DNA of 64,000 bases from Mesorhizobium sp. WSM4311 (GCF_002295115.1 NZ_NSFV01000003.1:615842-679841), one strand, 5' to 3'. Counted from the stretch's first letter, positions 1 through 8,346 are shown. Translations and numbers: made by a program. Notes: generated by a model not told the origin, from the letters alone.

Positions 1-26
1 TCGCGGACGACCTGGTTCCGCCCGGC

Positions 27-2135
27 TCAATCCGCCTTGCGCAGCCAGACCTTGTTGTCGTGGAAGGCAGCACCGCCATAGGGCGCGGGTGCATCGGCGC
101 CTGTCAGCACGTTGATGCCCTCGCCGCGCTCATGCGCGCTGTTCGGCCAGATGCCTTCGGCGATCACCACGCCGCGCTTGATGCCGTCGAAGAATTTGGC
201 ATGCAGCACCAGCTCGCCGCGCAGGTTGCCGACCTCGACACGGTCGCCGTCGGCAAGCCCAAGGTCCGCTGCGTCGTCGGGATGCAGGAGGAGTGCCGGC
301 CTGCCTTCCTTTTCCTTCGACACCGGCGTTTCGGCAAAGGTCGAGTTGAGGAAGTTGCGCGCCGGCGAGGTCGTCAGCCGGAATGGATGCGCTTCGTCGG
401 CCACTTCGATCAGGTCGACATGGTCGGGAAACTCAGGCAGCCGTTCCACCGGTCCGAACAGGCCCATGCTCTTCGGCGGCCGGTTGGGAGCCGCCTGGCC
501 GGTCCAGTCGGCGCGGAAGCGGAATTTACCATCCGCATGGCCAAACCCGTTGATAAAATGCGCGGCCTCGAAATCCGGCTGCAGATCGACCCATTTCTGC
601 TCTTTCAAGCTGTCGAAACTGCCCAGCCCACGCTTGCCGAGAATGATGTCAATATGCTGCTGTTCGGTCAGGCCGAAACCCGGGCGGTCTGCGACCCCCA
701 GGCGCGCGGCGAGTTGCTCGATGACGAAATGGTTGGTGCGCGGCCCTTCCGGCGGCTCGATCAGCTTGGGCCCGAGCGTGATGTGCTGGTTGCCGCCGCC
801 CTTGTAGACGTCGTCATGTTCGAGAAACATCGTCGCCGGCAGCACGACATCGGCCAGCCTGGCGGTGTCGGTCATGAACTGCTCGTGCACGCAAGTGAAC
901 AGGTCGTCGCGCAGAAAGCCCTGCCTTACCAGCCGCTGCTCCGGCGCGACATTCACCGGGTTGGTGTTCTGGATCAGCATTGCCGTCACCGGCGGCCCGC
1001 CGTAGAGCGCGTCGCCGGCGCCGGTCAGCACCGGGCCGATGCGCGAATGGTCGAGATGGCGGATCGAGGGATCGCGCATCCTGGTGCCTTCCAGCACCTC
1101 CTGGTTGAGCTTGAAGATGCCGGAATTCGAATGGAAGGCGCCGCCGCCCTCATACTGCCAGCTGCCCGTGACCGCGGCGATGCAGGAAGCGGCATGCATG
1201 TTGACGGCGCCGTTGCGCTGGCGGGCGAAGCCGTAGCCGAGACGGAAATAGGTTTTCTTGGTCGTGCCAACGAGGTGGGCAAAGGCCTCGATCTCGGTGA
1301 CCGACAGGCCCGTGATCTCGGCCGCCCATTCAGGGGATCGTGTCCGAAGATGCGCCTCCAGCCCCTTCGGGTCGTCGGTGTATTTTTCGAGATAGGCGCG
1401 GTCGGCCAGGCCTTCCCTGAACAGCACATGCATGACCGCGCAGGCCAGCGCGCCGTCGGTACCGGGCTTCAGCACAAGGCCCATGTCGGCCTGCTTCATC
1501 GTCGCGTTTTCATAGACGTCGACGACGACGATCTTAGCGCCGCGTTCCTTGCGCGCCTTGATGGCATGGGTCATCACATTGACCTGCGTGACCACGGCAT
1601 TGGTGCCCCAGATCACCACGCAGTCGGATTTCGCCATTTCGCGCGGGTCGGGCCCACGCAAGGCGCCCGCCCCCATCATCCAGCCGGTCCAGGCGAGATT
1701 GGTGCAGATCGACCCGAAGAAGCCCGAATATTTCTTGGCGTGACGCAGCCGGTCGATGCCGTCGCGCTGCACCAGCCCCATCGTGCCGGCATAGAAATAA
1801 GGCCAGACCGTCTCCGAGCCGTATTTATCTTCGGCCGCGATGAACTTTTCGGCGACGAGGTCGAGCGCGGCCTCCCAGCTCGCTTCCTGCCAGACGCCGT
1901 CGCCTTTGGAGCCGGCGCGGATCAGCGGCTTCAGCAAGCGGTCGGGGTGGTGGACACGGTCGGCATAGCGCGCGACCTTGGCGCAGACGACGCCGGATGT
2001 GTAGCTGTTGGCCTTGGCGCCATGGACACGGCCGATGCGGTTGCCGTCGAGCAACTCGACCTCGAGCGCGCAGGTGGACGGGCAATCATGCGGACAGGCC
2101 GAATGGCCGATGCGGAGCTTGGCGTGCTGGTTCAT
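27..2135 (-). CDS. Molybdopterin-dependent oxidoreductase, DMSO-reductase superfamily
   Basis: A 702-residue molybdenum enzyme with a bis-molybdopterin guanine dinucleotide type fold and one Fe-S cluster. Near the N-terminus are Cys14, Cys18, Cys22 and Cys51 (C-x3-C-x3-C-x28-C), the arrangement that binds a 4Fe-4S cluster. Family-like segments for cofactor binding follow (VIWGTNAVVTQVN, then IQNTNPVNVAPEQ) and a C-terminal MopB-type barrel (LLLHPDDAADLGLADGDRVEV). There is no twin-arginine signal, so it is probably cytoplasmic. No electron-transfer subunit or chaperone gene is adjacent, so the substrate and redox partner cannot be inferred. I did not assign the molybdenum-ligating residue. 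The moaD and moaE genes 10 kb away serve the same cofactor pathway but are not linked in an operon. Confidence 0.9.
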   Translation of the reverse strand: MNQHAKLRIGHSACPHDCPSTCALEVELLDGNRIGRVHGAKANSYTSGVVCAKVARYADRVHHPDRLLKPLIRAGSKGDGVWQEASWEAALDLVAEKFIAAEDKYGSETVWPYFYAGTMGLVQRDGIDRLRHAKKYSGFFGSICTNLAWTGWMMGAGALRGPDPREMAKSDCVVIWGTNAVVTQVNVMTHAIKARKERGAKIVVVDVYENATMKQADMGLVLKPGTDGALACAVMHVLFREGLADRAYLEKYTDDPKGLEAHLRTRSPEWAAEITGLSVTEIEAFAHLVGTTKKTYFRLGYGFARQRNGAVNMHAASCIAAVTGSWQYEGGGAFHSNSGIFKLNQEVLEGTRMRDPSIRHLDHSRIGPVLTGAGDALYGGPPVTAMLIQNTNPVNVAPEQRLVRQGFLRDDLFTCVHEQFMTDTARLADVVLPATMFLEHDDVYKGGGNQHITLGPKLIEPPEGPRTNHFVIEQLAARLGVADRPGFGLTEQQHIDIILGKRGLGSFDSLKEQKWVDLQPDFEAAHFINGFGHADGKFRFRADWTGQAAPNRPPKSMGLFGPVERLPEFPDHVDLIEVADEAHPFRLTTSPARNFLNSTFAETPVSKEKEGRPALLLHPDDAADLGLADGDRVEVGNLRGELVLHAKFFDGIKRGVVIAEGIWPNSAHERGEGINVLTGADAPAPYGGAAFHDNKVWLRKAD

Positions 2136-2218
2136 GACGCATGTCTAGCGAGTTTCGCACGTGGCGTGTAGGGCCAGATAGCGCCCTTCCTTCTCTCCCA
2201 AACGAAAGAACGCTCCCC

Positions 2219-4096
2219 CTACTCCGCCGTGCCTTCCTCATACTCGGCCGACATGGTCAGCCATTTTTCTTCGTGGCCGGCCAGCGTCTGGGCGAGTTGC
2301 GAGCGCTCCTTGGCCAGGCGCGTCGCCGTCGAGGGATCCTTTTCATAGATCGCCGGATTGGCCAGTTCGTCCTCGATGCCGTCGATGCGTTTGCGGAGGC
2401 GGTCCATCAGCGCCTCGGTGGCGCGGATTTCCTTGGCCAGCGGTTCGAAGGCGGCGCGGCGCGCCGCCGCATCGCGGCGGCGGTCGGCTTTTGACGCCTT
2501 GTCGGCCTCGCGCTTGCCGCGGCGGTCGCCGGACACGCCGGTGACCAGCGTCTTGTAGTCCTCCAGGTCGCCATCATAGGGGTTGACCGCGCCATCCTTG
2601 ACCAGCCACAGCCGATCCGCGGTCGCCTCAAGCAAATGGCGGTCGTGCGAGATCAGGATGACGGCCCCGGGAAATTCGTTCAGCGCATGGATCAGCGATT
2701 CACGGCTGTCGATGTCGAGATGGTTGGTCGGTTCGTCGAGAATGAACAGGTTCGGCCCCTCGAAGGCCGACAGGCCCATCAAAAGGCGCGCCTTCTCGCC
2801 ACCGGACAGGTCCTTGGCGGGCGTATTCATCTTCTCGGTCGTCAGACCGAACTGGGCGACGCGGCCGCGCACCTTGGATTCCGGCGCCTCCGGCATCAGC
2901 CGGCGGACATGCTCATAGGCGTTTTCGTCCGGACGCAGATCGTCGAGCTGATGCTGGGCGAAGATCGCCACCTTCAGCCCGGGCGCCACCGTCATGGTCC
3001 CGCTCTCCTGCTTGAGGCGGCCCGACAGCAGCTTGGCGAAGGTCGACTTGCCGTTGCCGTTGGCGCCAAGCAGCGCGATGCGGTCGTCGGCGTCGATGCG
3101 CAACGTCATCTTCTTCAGGATCGGCTGGCCTTCGGTGTAGCCGACATTGACGTTGTTCAGCGCCACGATCGGCGATGCCACGGTCTTCACCGGTTCGGGG
3201 AAAGAGAACGGCCGCACCGAATCGTTCACGATCGCCGCGATCGGCTTCATCTTTTCCAGGGCCTTGATGCGTGACTGCGCCTGTCTGGCCTTGGACGCCT
3301 TGGCGCGGAACCGCTCGACGAAGGATTCCATATGCTTGCGGGCGGCCTCCTGTTTGACGCGGCCCTTTTCCTGCAATTCCTTCTGCTCGGTGTATTGGCG
3401 CTCGAACTGATCGTAGCCGCCGCGCCAGAAGGTCAGCTTCTTCTGGTCGAGATGAACGATCGAGTTGACGGCACGGTTGAGCAGGTCGCGGTCGTGCGAA
3501 ATCAGCAGAACCGTGTGTGGGTATTTCGACACGTAATTTTCCAGCCACAGCGTGCCTTCGAGGTCGAGATAGTTGGTCGGCTCGTCGAGCAGCAGCAGAT
3601 CAGGCTCTGAAAACAGCACGGCGGCCAACGCCACGCGCATGCGCCAGCCGCCGGAGAAGGACGAGGCCGGCCGGCGCTGCGCTGCGTCATCGAAGCCGAG
3701 GCCGGCGAGGATGGTGGCCGCGCGGGACTCGGCCGAATGCGCGTCGATGTCGGCCAGCCGCATGTGAATATCGGCGATGCGGTGCGGATCGGCCGCGGTC
3801 TTTTCCTCTTCGAGCAGCGCCGTGCGTTCGAGGTCGGCCTTGAGCACGATCTCGATCAGCGGCTCCTCGGTTCCCGGCGCTTCCTGCGCCACCTGGCCGA
3901 TGCGCGTGTTCTTCGGCAGGCCGATCGAACCGGTCTCGGAGGGAAAATCGCCGGTGATGGCCTTGAACAGCGTCGTCTTGCCGGTGCCGTTGCGGCCGAC
4001 AAGGCCGGCCTTGGTGCCGGCCGGCAAGGTCAGCGAGGCATGGTCGAGAAGCAGGCGCCCGGCCATGCGGAGCGAAAGGTCGTTGATGATCAGCAT
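2219..4096 (-). CDS. ABC-F family ATP-binding cassette protein (YheS/Uup type)
   Basis: About 625 residues with two ABC ATPase domains in one chain and no membrane segment, the hallmark of the ABC-F family, whose members act on ribosomes rather than in transport. Both Walker A motifs are present (GRNGTGKTT and GANGNGKST), as are both signature motifs (SGGWRMR and SGGEKAR) and Walker B segments (LLLLDEPTNYLD and LFILDEPTNHLD). A charged, coiled-coil-like linker separates the domains and a charged helical C-terminal tail follows. I place the start at the ATG at 4096 (MLIINDLSLR), because homologues begin right at the first strand. The frame stays open for 60 more codons upstream, but these lack family character. 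The exact subfamily is not certain. Confidence 0.9.
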   Translation of the reverse strand: MLIINDLSLRMAGRLLLDHASLTLPAGTKAGLVGRNGTGKTTLFKAITGDFPSETGSIGLPKNTRIGQVAQEAPGTEEPLIEIVLKADLERTALLEEEKTAADPHRIADIHMRLADIDAHSAESRAATILAGLGFDDAAQRRPASSFSGGWRMRVALAAVLFSEPDLLLLDEPTNYLDLEGTLWLENYVSKYPHTVLLISHDRDLLNRAVNSIVHLDQKKLTFWRGGYDQFERQYTEQKELQEKGRVKQEAARKHMESFVERFRAKASKARQAQSRIKALEKMKPIAAIVNDSVRPFSFPEPVKTVASPIVALNNVNVGYTEGQPILKKMTLRIDADDRIALLGANGNGKSTFAKLLSGRLKQESGTMTVAPGLKVAIFAQHQLDDLRPDENAYEHVRRLMPEAPESKVRGRVAQFGLTTEKMNTPAKDLSGGEKARLLMGLSAFEGPNLFILDEPTNHLDIDSRESLIHALNEFPGAVILISHDRHLLEATADRLWLVKDGAVNPYDGDLEDYKTLVTGVSGDRRGKREADKASKADRRRDAAARRAAFEPLAKEIRATEALMDRLRKRIDGIEDELANPAIYEKDPSTATRLAKERSQLAQTLAGHEEKWLTMSAEYEEGTAE

Positions 4097-4187
4097 GGCC
4101 GCGCTTTTGCACCGGACATCAACTCTTCGCAAGACCTTGCGGGCCAGCTGGCCGCACAAGGCCTGAAACACAGGCGGGAGCGCGAGG

Positions 4188-4484
4188 CGAATTGGTGGCC
4201 ACCAGAAGATATTCTCGCAAGGCGATGTCGCGGCTTCAGCGAAAAGCGCCTGGCACGGCACTTCTGCTGCTGGCAAATTTCGGCAAGGAGGAAAAGCCCG
4301 AACCCTTTCTCGGCAAGGTCAACCAGGAGACGCTTGCCGAAATGATCGGCACAACGCGACCGGGAGTCAGCACTTCATGAACAAGTTCCGCGACCTCGGA
4401 TTCATCGAGTACAATGGGAAACTCGTGGTGCACAGTTCGTTGCTGAACGTGGTTCTGCGCGATCAACCGCAAATCAGACGGTGA
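4188..4484 (+). pseudogene. Decayed C-terminal part of a Crp/Fnr-family regulator
   Basis: Read across three frames, this stretch spells the conserved end of a Crp/Fnr-type regulator. EDILARRCRGFSEKRLAR is in one frame. The next frame gives ALLLLANFGKEEKPEPF and QETLAEMIGTTRPGVS. From the ATG at 4377 a third frame gives MNKFRDLGFIEYNGKL and VHSSLLNVVLRD, ending at the stop at 4482-4484. The breaks lie near 4256 and near 4373, and each is explained by about one lost base. These segments are the helix-turn-helix half of the protein; the cyclic-nucleotide-binding half is missing. The remnant lies between the ABC-F gene and the MucR gene. Family assignment rests on recall of the motif, which is highly characteristic. 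Confidence 0.8.
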
Positions 4485-4559
4485 ACCCGGAAGGGCAAAG
4501 CCGCTTTCCGGGTTCCATTGGCTGTCGCGTCCAGGCCGGTTGGCCGGGACGCTTCGCGC

Positions 4560-5018
4560 TTAGCCAGCCGCCTTGCGCTTGGCACCCTTTGCCACGGCGG
4601 CCGGCGCTGCTGCCGGTTTGCGGCCAAGTCCCGTCGACTTTGCCAGTGCCGACCGGGTCGCCGAGTAATTCGGAGCGACCATCGGATAGTCCGGCGGCAG
4701 GCTCCATTTGGCCCGATAGTCGTCCGGGCTCAGACCATAGTCTGTCCTGAGGTGTCGCTTGAGCGACTTGAACTTCTTTCCGTCCTCCAGGCAGATGATG
4801 TAGTCGGGAAATACCGACTTTTTGGGGTTTACGGCCGGAACCAGGCTCGGGCTTTCCACGACGACCGCGCCAGCCAGTTTTCGAACCGAGGCGCTGACGC
4901 TGGCAATCAGGTCAGGCAGGCCGGAAGCTGGGAGTGGATTGTTGCCGACATAGGCCGAGACAATATCGGCCGTTAGCTCTATAACGGTCTTATCCTCGAT
5001 ATTTGACAATTCTTTCAT
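4560..5018 (-). CDS. Ros/MucR family transcriptional regulator
   Basis: A 152-residue zinc-finger-fold repressor of the Ros/MucR family, which in rhizobia and Brucella controls exopolysaccharide, motility and symbiosis or virulence genes by binding AT-rich DNA. It has the N-terminal oligomerisation region (TVIELTADIVSAYVGNN) and the DNA-binding core CLEDGKKFKSLKRHL plus GLSPDDYRAKW. Of the four zinc ligands of Ros, only Cys76 and His89 are plainly kept. The second ligand position is Asp79 and the fourth is Tyr94, so metal binding is doubtful. The tail is rich in Ala, Lys and Pro. I chose the ATG at 5018; an in-frame GTG at 5042 would add eight residues, and neither has a strong ribosome-binding site. 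About 150 bases upstream are AT-rich, which would suit autoregulation. Confidence 0.88.
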   Translation of the reverse strand: MKELSNIEDKTVIELTADIVSAYVGNNPLPASGLPDLIASVSASVRKLAGAVVVESPSLVPAVNPKKSVFPDYIICLEDGKKFKSLKRHLRTDYGLSPDDYRAKWSLPPDYPMVAPNYSATRSALAKSTGLGRKPAAAPAAVAKGAKRKAAG

Positions 5019-5169
5019 CCTATTTGCGAGAAAGCCATCCACCCCAGCGAAGACTTTCGTCGATGTATCTCTTTAACCGCGTCCCCCAACGGGCGCCAAG
5101 TGCCAAAACGAATCAAGACTTGGCGTCAACTATTTTTATGGAAAATCGACGCTGCGCAAATTAGAAAAT

Positions 5170-5373
5170 CTAATACTTGGAAGCAGCAGACTTGGTCGTC
5201 CGAGCGTCGGCCAATATCTCAAGAATACGCCGCCAACGGGCACAGCGCCCGAAATCCTTCTGCTCAATCGCCTTTTCGGCCTTCATCGCCGCGTAGAGCG
5301 GTGCTTCGGCGCCAAATTCCTTGATCAGCCAATGCGCTTCCTGCCTGGCGAGACGTTCATTGTCGTCAAACAT
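5170..5373 (-). CDS. Small conserved-looking protein, unknown function
   Basis: A 67-residue acidic-to-neutral helical protein with no signal peptide or membrane segment. It starts at the ATG at 5373, inside the last codons of the EamA transporter gene (8-base overlap), with a good ribosome-binding site (GGAGG about eight bases before the ATG) embedded in the transporter's C-terminal codons. Translation is therefore probably coupled to the transporter. I do not recognise a domain. The pattern of charged residues (EAPLYAAMKAEKAIEQKDF, then CARWRRILEIL) resembles small rhizobial proteins of unknown function. It would be the third gene of the oxygenase-transporter unit. Confidence 0.7.
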   Translation of the reverse strand: MFDDNERLARQEAHWLIKEFGAEAPLYAAMKAEKAIEQKDFGRCARWRRILEILADARTTKSAASKY

Positions 5374-6292
5374 AGTCTTGCACCTCCGAGCGCTCCAGGC
5401 CGACCGCGATACAACTGCCGATGACGAGGACGGCGCCGGCAATTGCGGTTGTCGTCAACCGCTCACCGGACAGGGTCAGCAGCAATGTCGAGCCAATCGG
5501 CGTGAGATAGGCGACGACCGCGACCTTGCCGCTGCCTTCGAGCTTCAAGGCGCGCGACCAGAAGTAATAACCCAGTCCCATTGGGCCGGCGCCGAGATAG
5601 AGCCCCAGGGCGAGATCGACGCCGGAGGGCCAGGCGACGCCGTCGCCAGCGGACCATAGAAGCGTCAACGCGACGCCGACCAGCGACGAAGGCAGCAGCA
5701 GCCGATCGGGTGAAGTGGCGAGCCGTCCAACCATCACCGAATAGAAAGCCATGCACAGCGCGGACCCGAATGCGGCGAAATAGCCGAGGAGATTGCCCTG
5801 GAACCAGTTGCTCTCACGCCCTCCCGAAATCACCAGCGCAACGCCGGCGAAGCCAAGGGCCGCGGCAAGCCCCAGCATGACCGGACGCCGGGGATTGTCG
5901 AAGGCGATCACTGCCGCGGCGACCATCAAGGGCCAGGTATAGGCCACGAGATTGGCTTCGATTACCGGCATCGAGGCGAAGGCGACGTATTGCAGCACCA
6001 TGGTGCCGACCAGACCGATGAATCCGACAGCGAGAGGAGCGAGTGTCGCCCTCGGCGCCATTGGCCGCGCTTCCTCACGGTTCATGAGCCGGATCAAGGC
6101 GAAGACCAGTGCAGCTCCCGCAAATTGCAGGAACTGCACTTGCGACACCGGATGTGTTGCCAGCAGGGTTCTGCCGACCAAAGCATTGGTCGACCACAAA
6201 GCCACCGCGCCGGCGGCAAAGACCAGCGCGGATATCGAACCTGATCCGTGCCGAAACAATCGGCCTGGGGCTCTATCCCTGTGTTGGACCAT
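5366..6292 (-). CDS. EamA/DMT-family membrane transporter
   Basis: About 308 residues with ten predicted hydrophobic helices, built as two EamA repeats (the first from ISALVFAAGAVALWSTNALVG, the second from LLGYFAAFGSALCMAFYSVMVG). Such drug/metabolite transporters usually export amino acids, nucleosides or other small metabolites across the inner membrane. The gene follows the 2-oxoglutarate oxygenase at 6338-7174 and overlaps the small gene downstream, which suggests one transcript. Start choice is difficult: the ATG at 6292 and the in-frame ATG at 6331 both lie inside a palindromic repeat (6289-6333). I prefer 6292, because the first 13 codons of the longer form are pure repeat sequence. 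Confidence 0.85.
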   Translation of the reverse strand: MVQHRDRAPGRLFRHGSGSISALVFAAGAVALWSTNALVGRTLLATHPVSQVQFLQFAGAALVFALIRLMNREEARPMAPRATLAPLAVGFIGLVGTMVLQYVAFASMPVIEANLVAYTWPLMVAAAVIAFDNPRRPVMLGLAAALGFAGVALVISGGRESNWFQGNLLGYFAAFGSALCMAFYSVMVGRLATSPDRLLLPSSLVGVALTLLWSAGDGVAWPSGVDLALGLYLGAGPMGLGYYFWSRALKLEGSGKVAVVAYLTPIGSTLLLTLSGERLTTTAIAGAVLVIGSCIAVGLERSEVQDYV

Positions 6293-6333
6293 GATCTTGC
6301 CCGAAGACCGGCTCCCACTTTTCGGGATCATGG
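6289..6333. repeat. Rhizobial-type intergenic palindromic repeat
   Basis: Imperfect inverted repeat: CCATGATC at the left end pairs with GATCATGG at the right end, and inside these CCCGAA pairs with TTCGGG around a centre containing ACCGGCTCCCAC. The arrangement matches a short palindromic element that I recall as recurrent in Mesorhizobium and related genomes. It separates the oxygenase gene from the transporter gene and supplies both possible start codons of the latter. Confidence 0.75.
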
Positions 6334-6337
6334 TTGA

Positions 6338-7174
6338 CTACCATGATTCCCTGGCTCCGCCCGAAACCTGTGCTTCGGCGGACGGGGCGGGCGTCGGATG
6401 CTCCGCCTCGAACCGGCGATAGGCCGGCAGCTGGTTGGTCCAGACGTCTTCGGCCAATTCGTTGACCCAGTCGCGGTCGTGATCATTGTCGGCGGCAAGA
6501 TAGAACATGCGGTTGTCGTCGACATAGGGCTTGGCCACCGAACGCTGGTTGAGCACCAGGGTGACGCGCTCGCCATACTGGATCGGCGCCGTGCGATGCA
6601 GGACGCCAAGGAATTGCCCGAGGGTCGCGTAATTCATCTTGTGATCGATGCGCATGATGCGGTTGCGCGGGATCTCGCGGCCGGATTCGAGGATGGCGCG
6701 GCCCGTCTCGGAATCGTCGCAATAGATTTCGAGATGGCCGCCGACCAGCGGGTTGCTGATCGACAAAGGAATGAGTTCGGTGACCGGGACGCCGTCGCAA
6801 TGCCATTCGACGGCGCCGTCCCTGGGATTCATGAAGGTGACGGTCGAGCCGACGATCGACAGCGGATAGGGCTCCAGCTTCGTGCCCATCATGTCGGACA
6901 GCCGCTCCAGACGCCGCTTGTCGTGCAGCAATTCCTTGATTTCGGGGATGAAACGGTCGGCGCCGGTGATGAAGGTCAGGTCGAGGTGCTTGTGCACGGC
7001 ATGACTGTCCTTGAGCTTCAAAGCGGCCTCCTCGATTGCGGCGAGCAGTGCCGGGTCATAGCCATGCAGATACTGTGCAACGCCGAAACTCGACACTTTC
7101 CAGGCGGTTTCGTGGCCGATAATGGCCTCACGGCTCATCGCATAGCGCAGTTCGGGTATGGTATGTGCGTTCAT
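6338..7174 (-). CDS. Putative Fe(II)/2-oxoglutarate-dependent oxygenase
   Basis: A 278-residue soluble protein with the metal-binding facial triad of this superfamily: His125 and Asp127 in WHCDG and the distal His193 in LHRTAP. Arg203, ten residues after the distal histidine, fits the 2-oxoglutarate carboxylate ligand. Such enzymes hydroxylate or otherwise oxidise amino acids and small metabolites; the substrate here is not evident. The start is the ATG at 7174, preceded by GGAG at a good distance. It is divergent from a GcvA-type LysR gene at 7287 and is followed by an EamA exporter, which suggests LysR-controlled synthesis or conversion and export of a modified metabolite. That role is inference. 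Confidence 0.75.
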   Translation of the reverse strand: MNAHTIPELRYAMSREAIIGHETAWKVSSFGVAQYLHGYDPALLAAIEEAALKLKDSHAVHKHLDLTFITGADRFIPEIKELLHDKRRLERLSDMMGTKLEPYPLSIVGSTVTFMNPRDGAVEWHCDGVPVTELIPLSISNPLVGGHLEIYCDDSETGRAILESGREIPRNRIMRIDHKMNYATLGQFLGVLHRTAPIQYGERVTLVLNQRSVAKPYVDDNRMFYLAADNDHDRDWVNELAEDVWTNQLPAYRRFEAEHPTPAPSAEAQVSGGARESW

Positions 7175-7286
7175 TGTACTTCTCCAAGTGGGGGGCAAAC
7201 ACTTGATTAACAGTCGATTAAATTAGCCCCCCCTGTAAAATTAGGAATGCTGGTGCTAGTGTAAGCCCAGCTTAAGGTCGAAGCCC
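7175..7286. promoter_or_regulatory. Divergent LysR/oxygenase control region
   Basis: This 112-base region separates two divergent start codons. It is AT-rich relative to its surroundings and holds two GATTAA direct copies about 11 bases apart near 7204-7221, then two copies of AAATTAG. LysR proteins typically bind such divergent intergenic DNA and control the neighbouring gene. No clean -35/-10 pair was identified. Confidence 0.4.
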
Positions 7287-8246
7287 GTGCGTTTGCTCAG
7301 TCAGGTCAACCTCAATTCGCTGAAAATCGTGGAGAGTGCTGCACGCCACGGGAATTTCACGCGGGCCGGCGAGGAGCAGTTCATCACCGCCTCAGCGGTC
7401 AGCCAGCGCGTCAAGAGCCTGGAGGATCAGCTGCGTTTCAAGATTTTCCAGCGCGGTGGCAATGCGGTGTCGTTGACGCCGGAAGGCGAGACCTATGTCT
7501 CGCGTGTTCGCGAGGCGTTGGAGCGGATCGTCGCCGCCAGCATGGAAGCGACCGGACAATCGCAGGAACATGTGCTGAAAATATCCGTGCTGCCGACCTT
7601 CGCCGCGCGCTGGCTGTTTCCGCGCCTGCCGGAGTTCCAGCGGCGACATCCCGATATCGTGATGCGGGTGTCGACCTCCTACGCGACGCATGAGTTCACG
7701 GCCTCCGATTTCGATCTCGAAATCCGCTATGGAGACGGCCATTTCAACGGGCTGCCATCCGATCTGCTGTTTCGGGAAGACCTGACACCGGTGTGCAGCC
7801 GCAAACTGTTCCATGAGATTCTTGGCAACAAGCCGGCGTCAAAGGTGACGCCCGACGACCTCAGGCACTTCACGCTTCTGCATTCCGACACCTGCACCCA
7901 GAACTGGCAGTCCTGGCTTGGCTTTGCCGGCGCCAGTTTCGTGCTCAGCGAGACCAAAAGCATCTATTTCGACTCGTGCATGATGTCCTATGAGGCCGCC
8001 AATGCCGGAATGGGCTTTGCCGTGGCCAACCGTGCCTATATGGCCAGCGACATCCGCGCCGAAAGGCTGGTCGCTCCCTTTGCCGTCCACCATCCGAATA
8101 CCGCCGGCTGGTATTTCGTCTCCCCCCACAAGTGCCTTGCCGCACGCAAGGTGCTGCTGTTCAAACAATGGGTCATGGCGGAAGCGGCTTTGACGCAACG
8201 CCAATTGGACAGTGAAATCCGCGATCTGGCTACCGAAGCTGTCTGA
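7287..8246 (+). CDS. LysR-family transcriptional regulator, GcvA-like
   Basis: A 319-residue regulator with an N-terminal winged helix-turn-helix (roughly residues 8-67, NLNSLKIVESAARHGNFTRA, then TASAVSQRVKSLEDQL) and a C-terminal periplasmic-binding-protein-like effector domain (from about residue 95, ISVLPTFAARWLFPRL). That last segment and the overall layout are typical of the GcvA group. Translation begins at a GTG at 7287; no upstream ATG is available. It is divergent from the oxygenase gene and is its most likely regulator. The effector is unknown; the substrate or product of the oxygenase is a reasonable guess. Confidence 0.92.
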   Translation: MRLLSQVNLNSLKIVESAARHGNFTRAGEEQFITASAVSQRVKSLEDQLRFKIFQRGGNAVSLTPEGETYVSRVREALERIVAASMEATGQSQEHVLKISVLPTFAARWLFPRLPEFQRRHPDIVMRVSTSYATHEFTASDFDLEIRYGDGHFNGLPSDLLFREDLTPVCSRKLFHEILGNKPASKVTPDDLRHFTLLHSDTCTQNWQSWLGFAGASFVLSETKSIYFDSCMMSYEAANAGMGFAVANRAYMASDIRAERLVAPFAVHHPNTAGWYFVSPHKCLAARKVLLFKQWVMAEAALTQRQLDSEIRDLATEAV

Positions 8247-8250
8247 AATT

Positions 8251-8346
8251 CGTATCGGCAGGAAACGCAATTCCGTGCGGTTCAGCATCATCGATTCCGA
8301 ATGGCCTGACGTGAAGGCCATGCTTCTGCAGAAGATGCGGCGGTAG
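8251..8346 (+). pseudogene. C-terminal remnant of a GNAT-type acetyltransferase
   Basis: Thirty-one codons ending at the TAG at 8344-8346 read RIGRKRNSVRFSIIDSEWPD, then VKAMLLQKMRR. This closely resembles the last strand and helix of GNAT N-acetyltransferases of the RimJ/RimL-like type, which end in a sequence like SIxDxEWPxVKxxL. No start codon, ribosome-binding site or catalytic core is present, and the fragment begins right at the LysR stop codon. I read it as the leftover end of a deleted gene. The assignment rests on one short motif. Confidence 0.5.

Noticed and set aside
60..2171. A 703-codon frame opposite the molybdopterin oxidoreductase
   Set aside because: Antisense shadow; composition is unlike a folded protein and the opposite strand has clear Fe-S and cofactor motifs.
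4097..4276. Sixty-codon N-terminal extension of the ABC-F protein
   Set aside because: The family begins at MLIINDLSL; the extra residues are not conserved in style and overlap the Crp/Fnr remnant.
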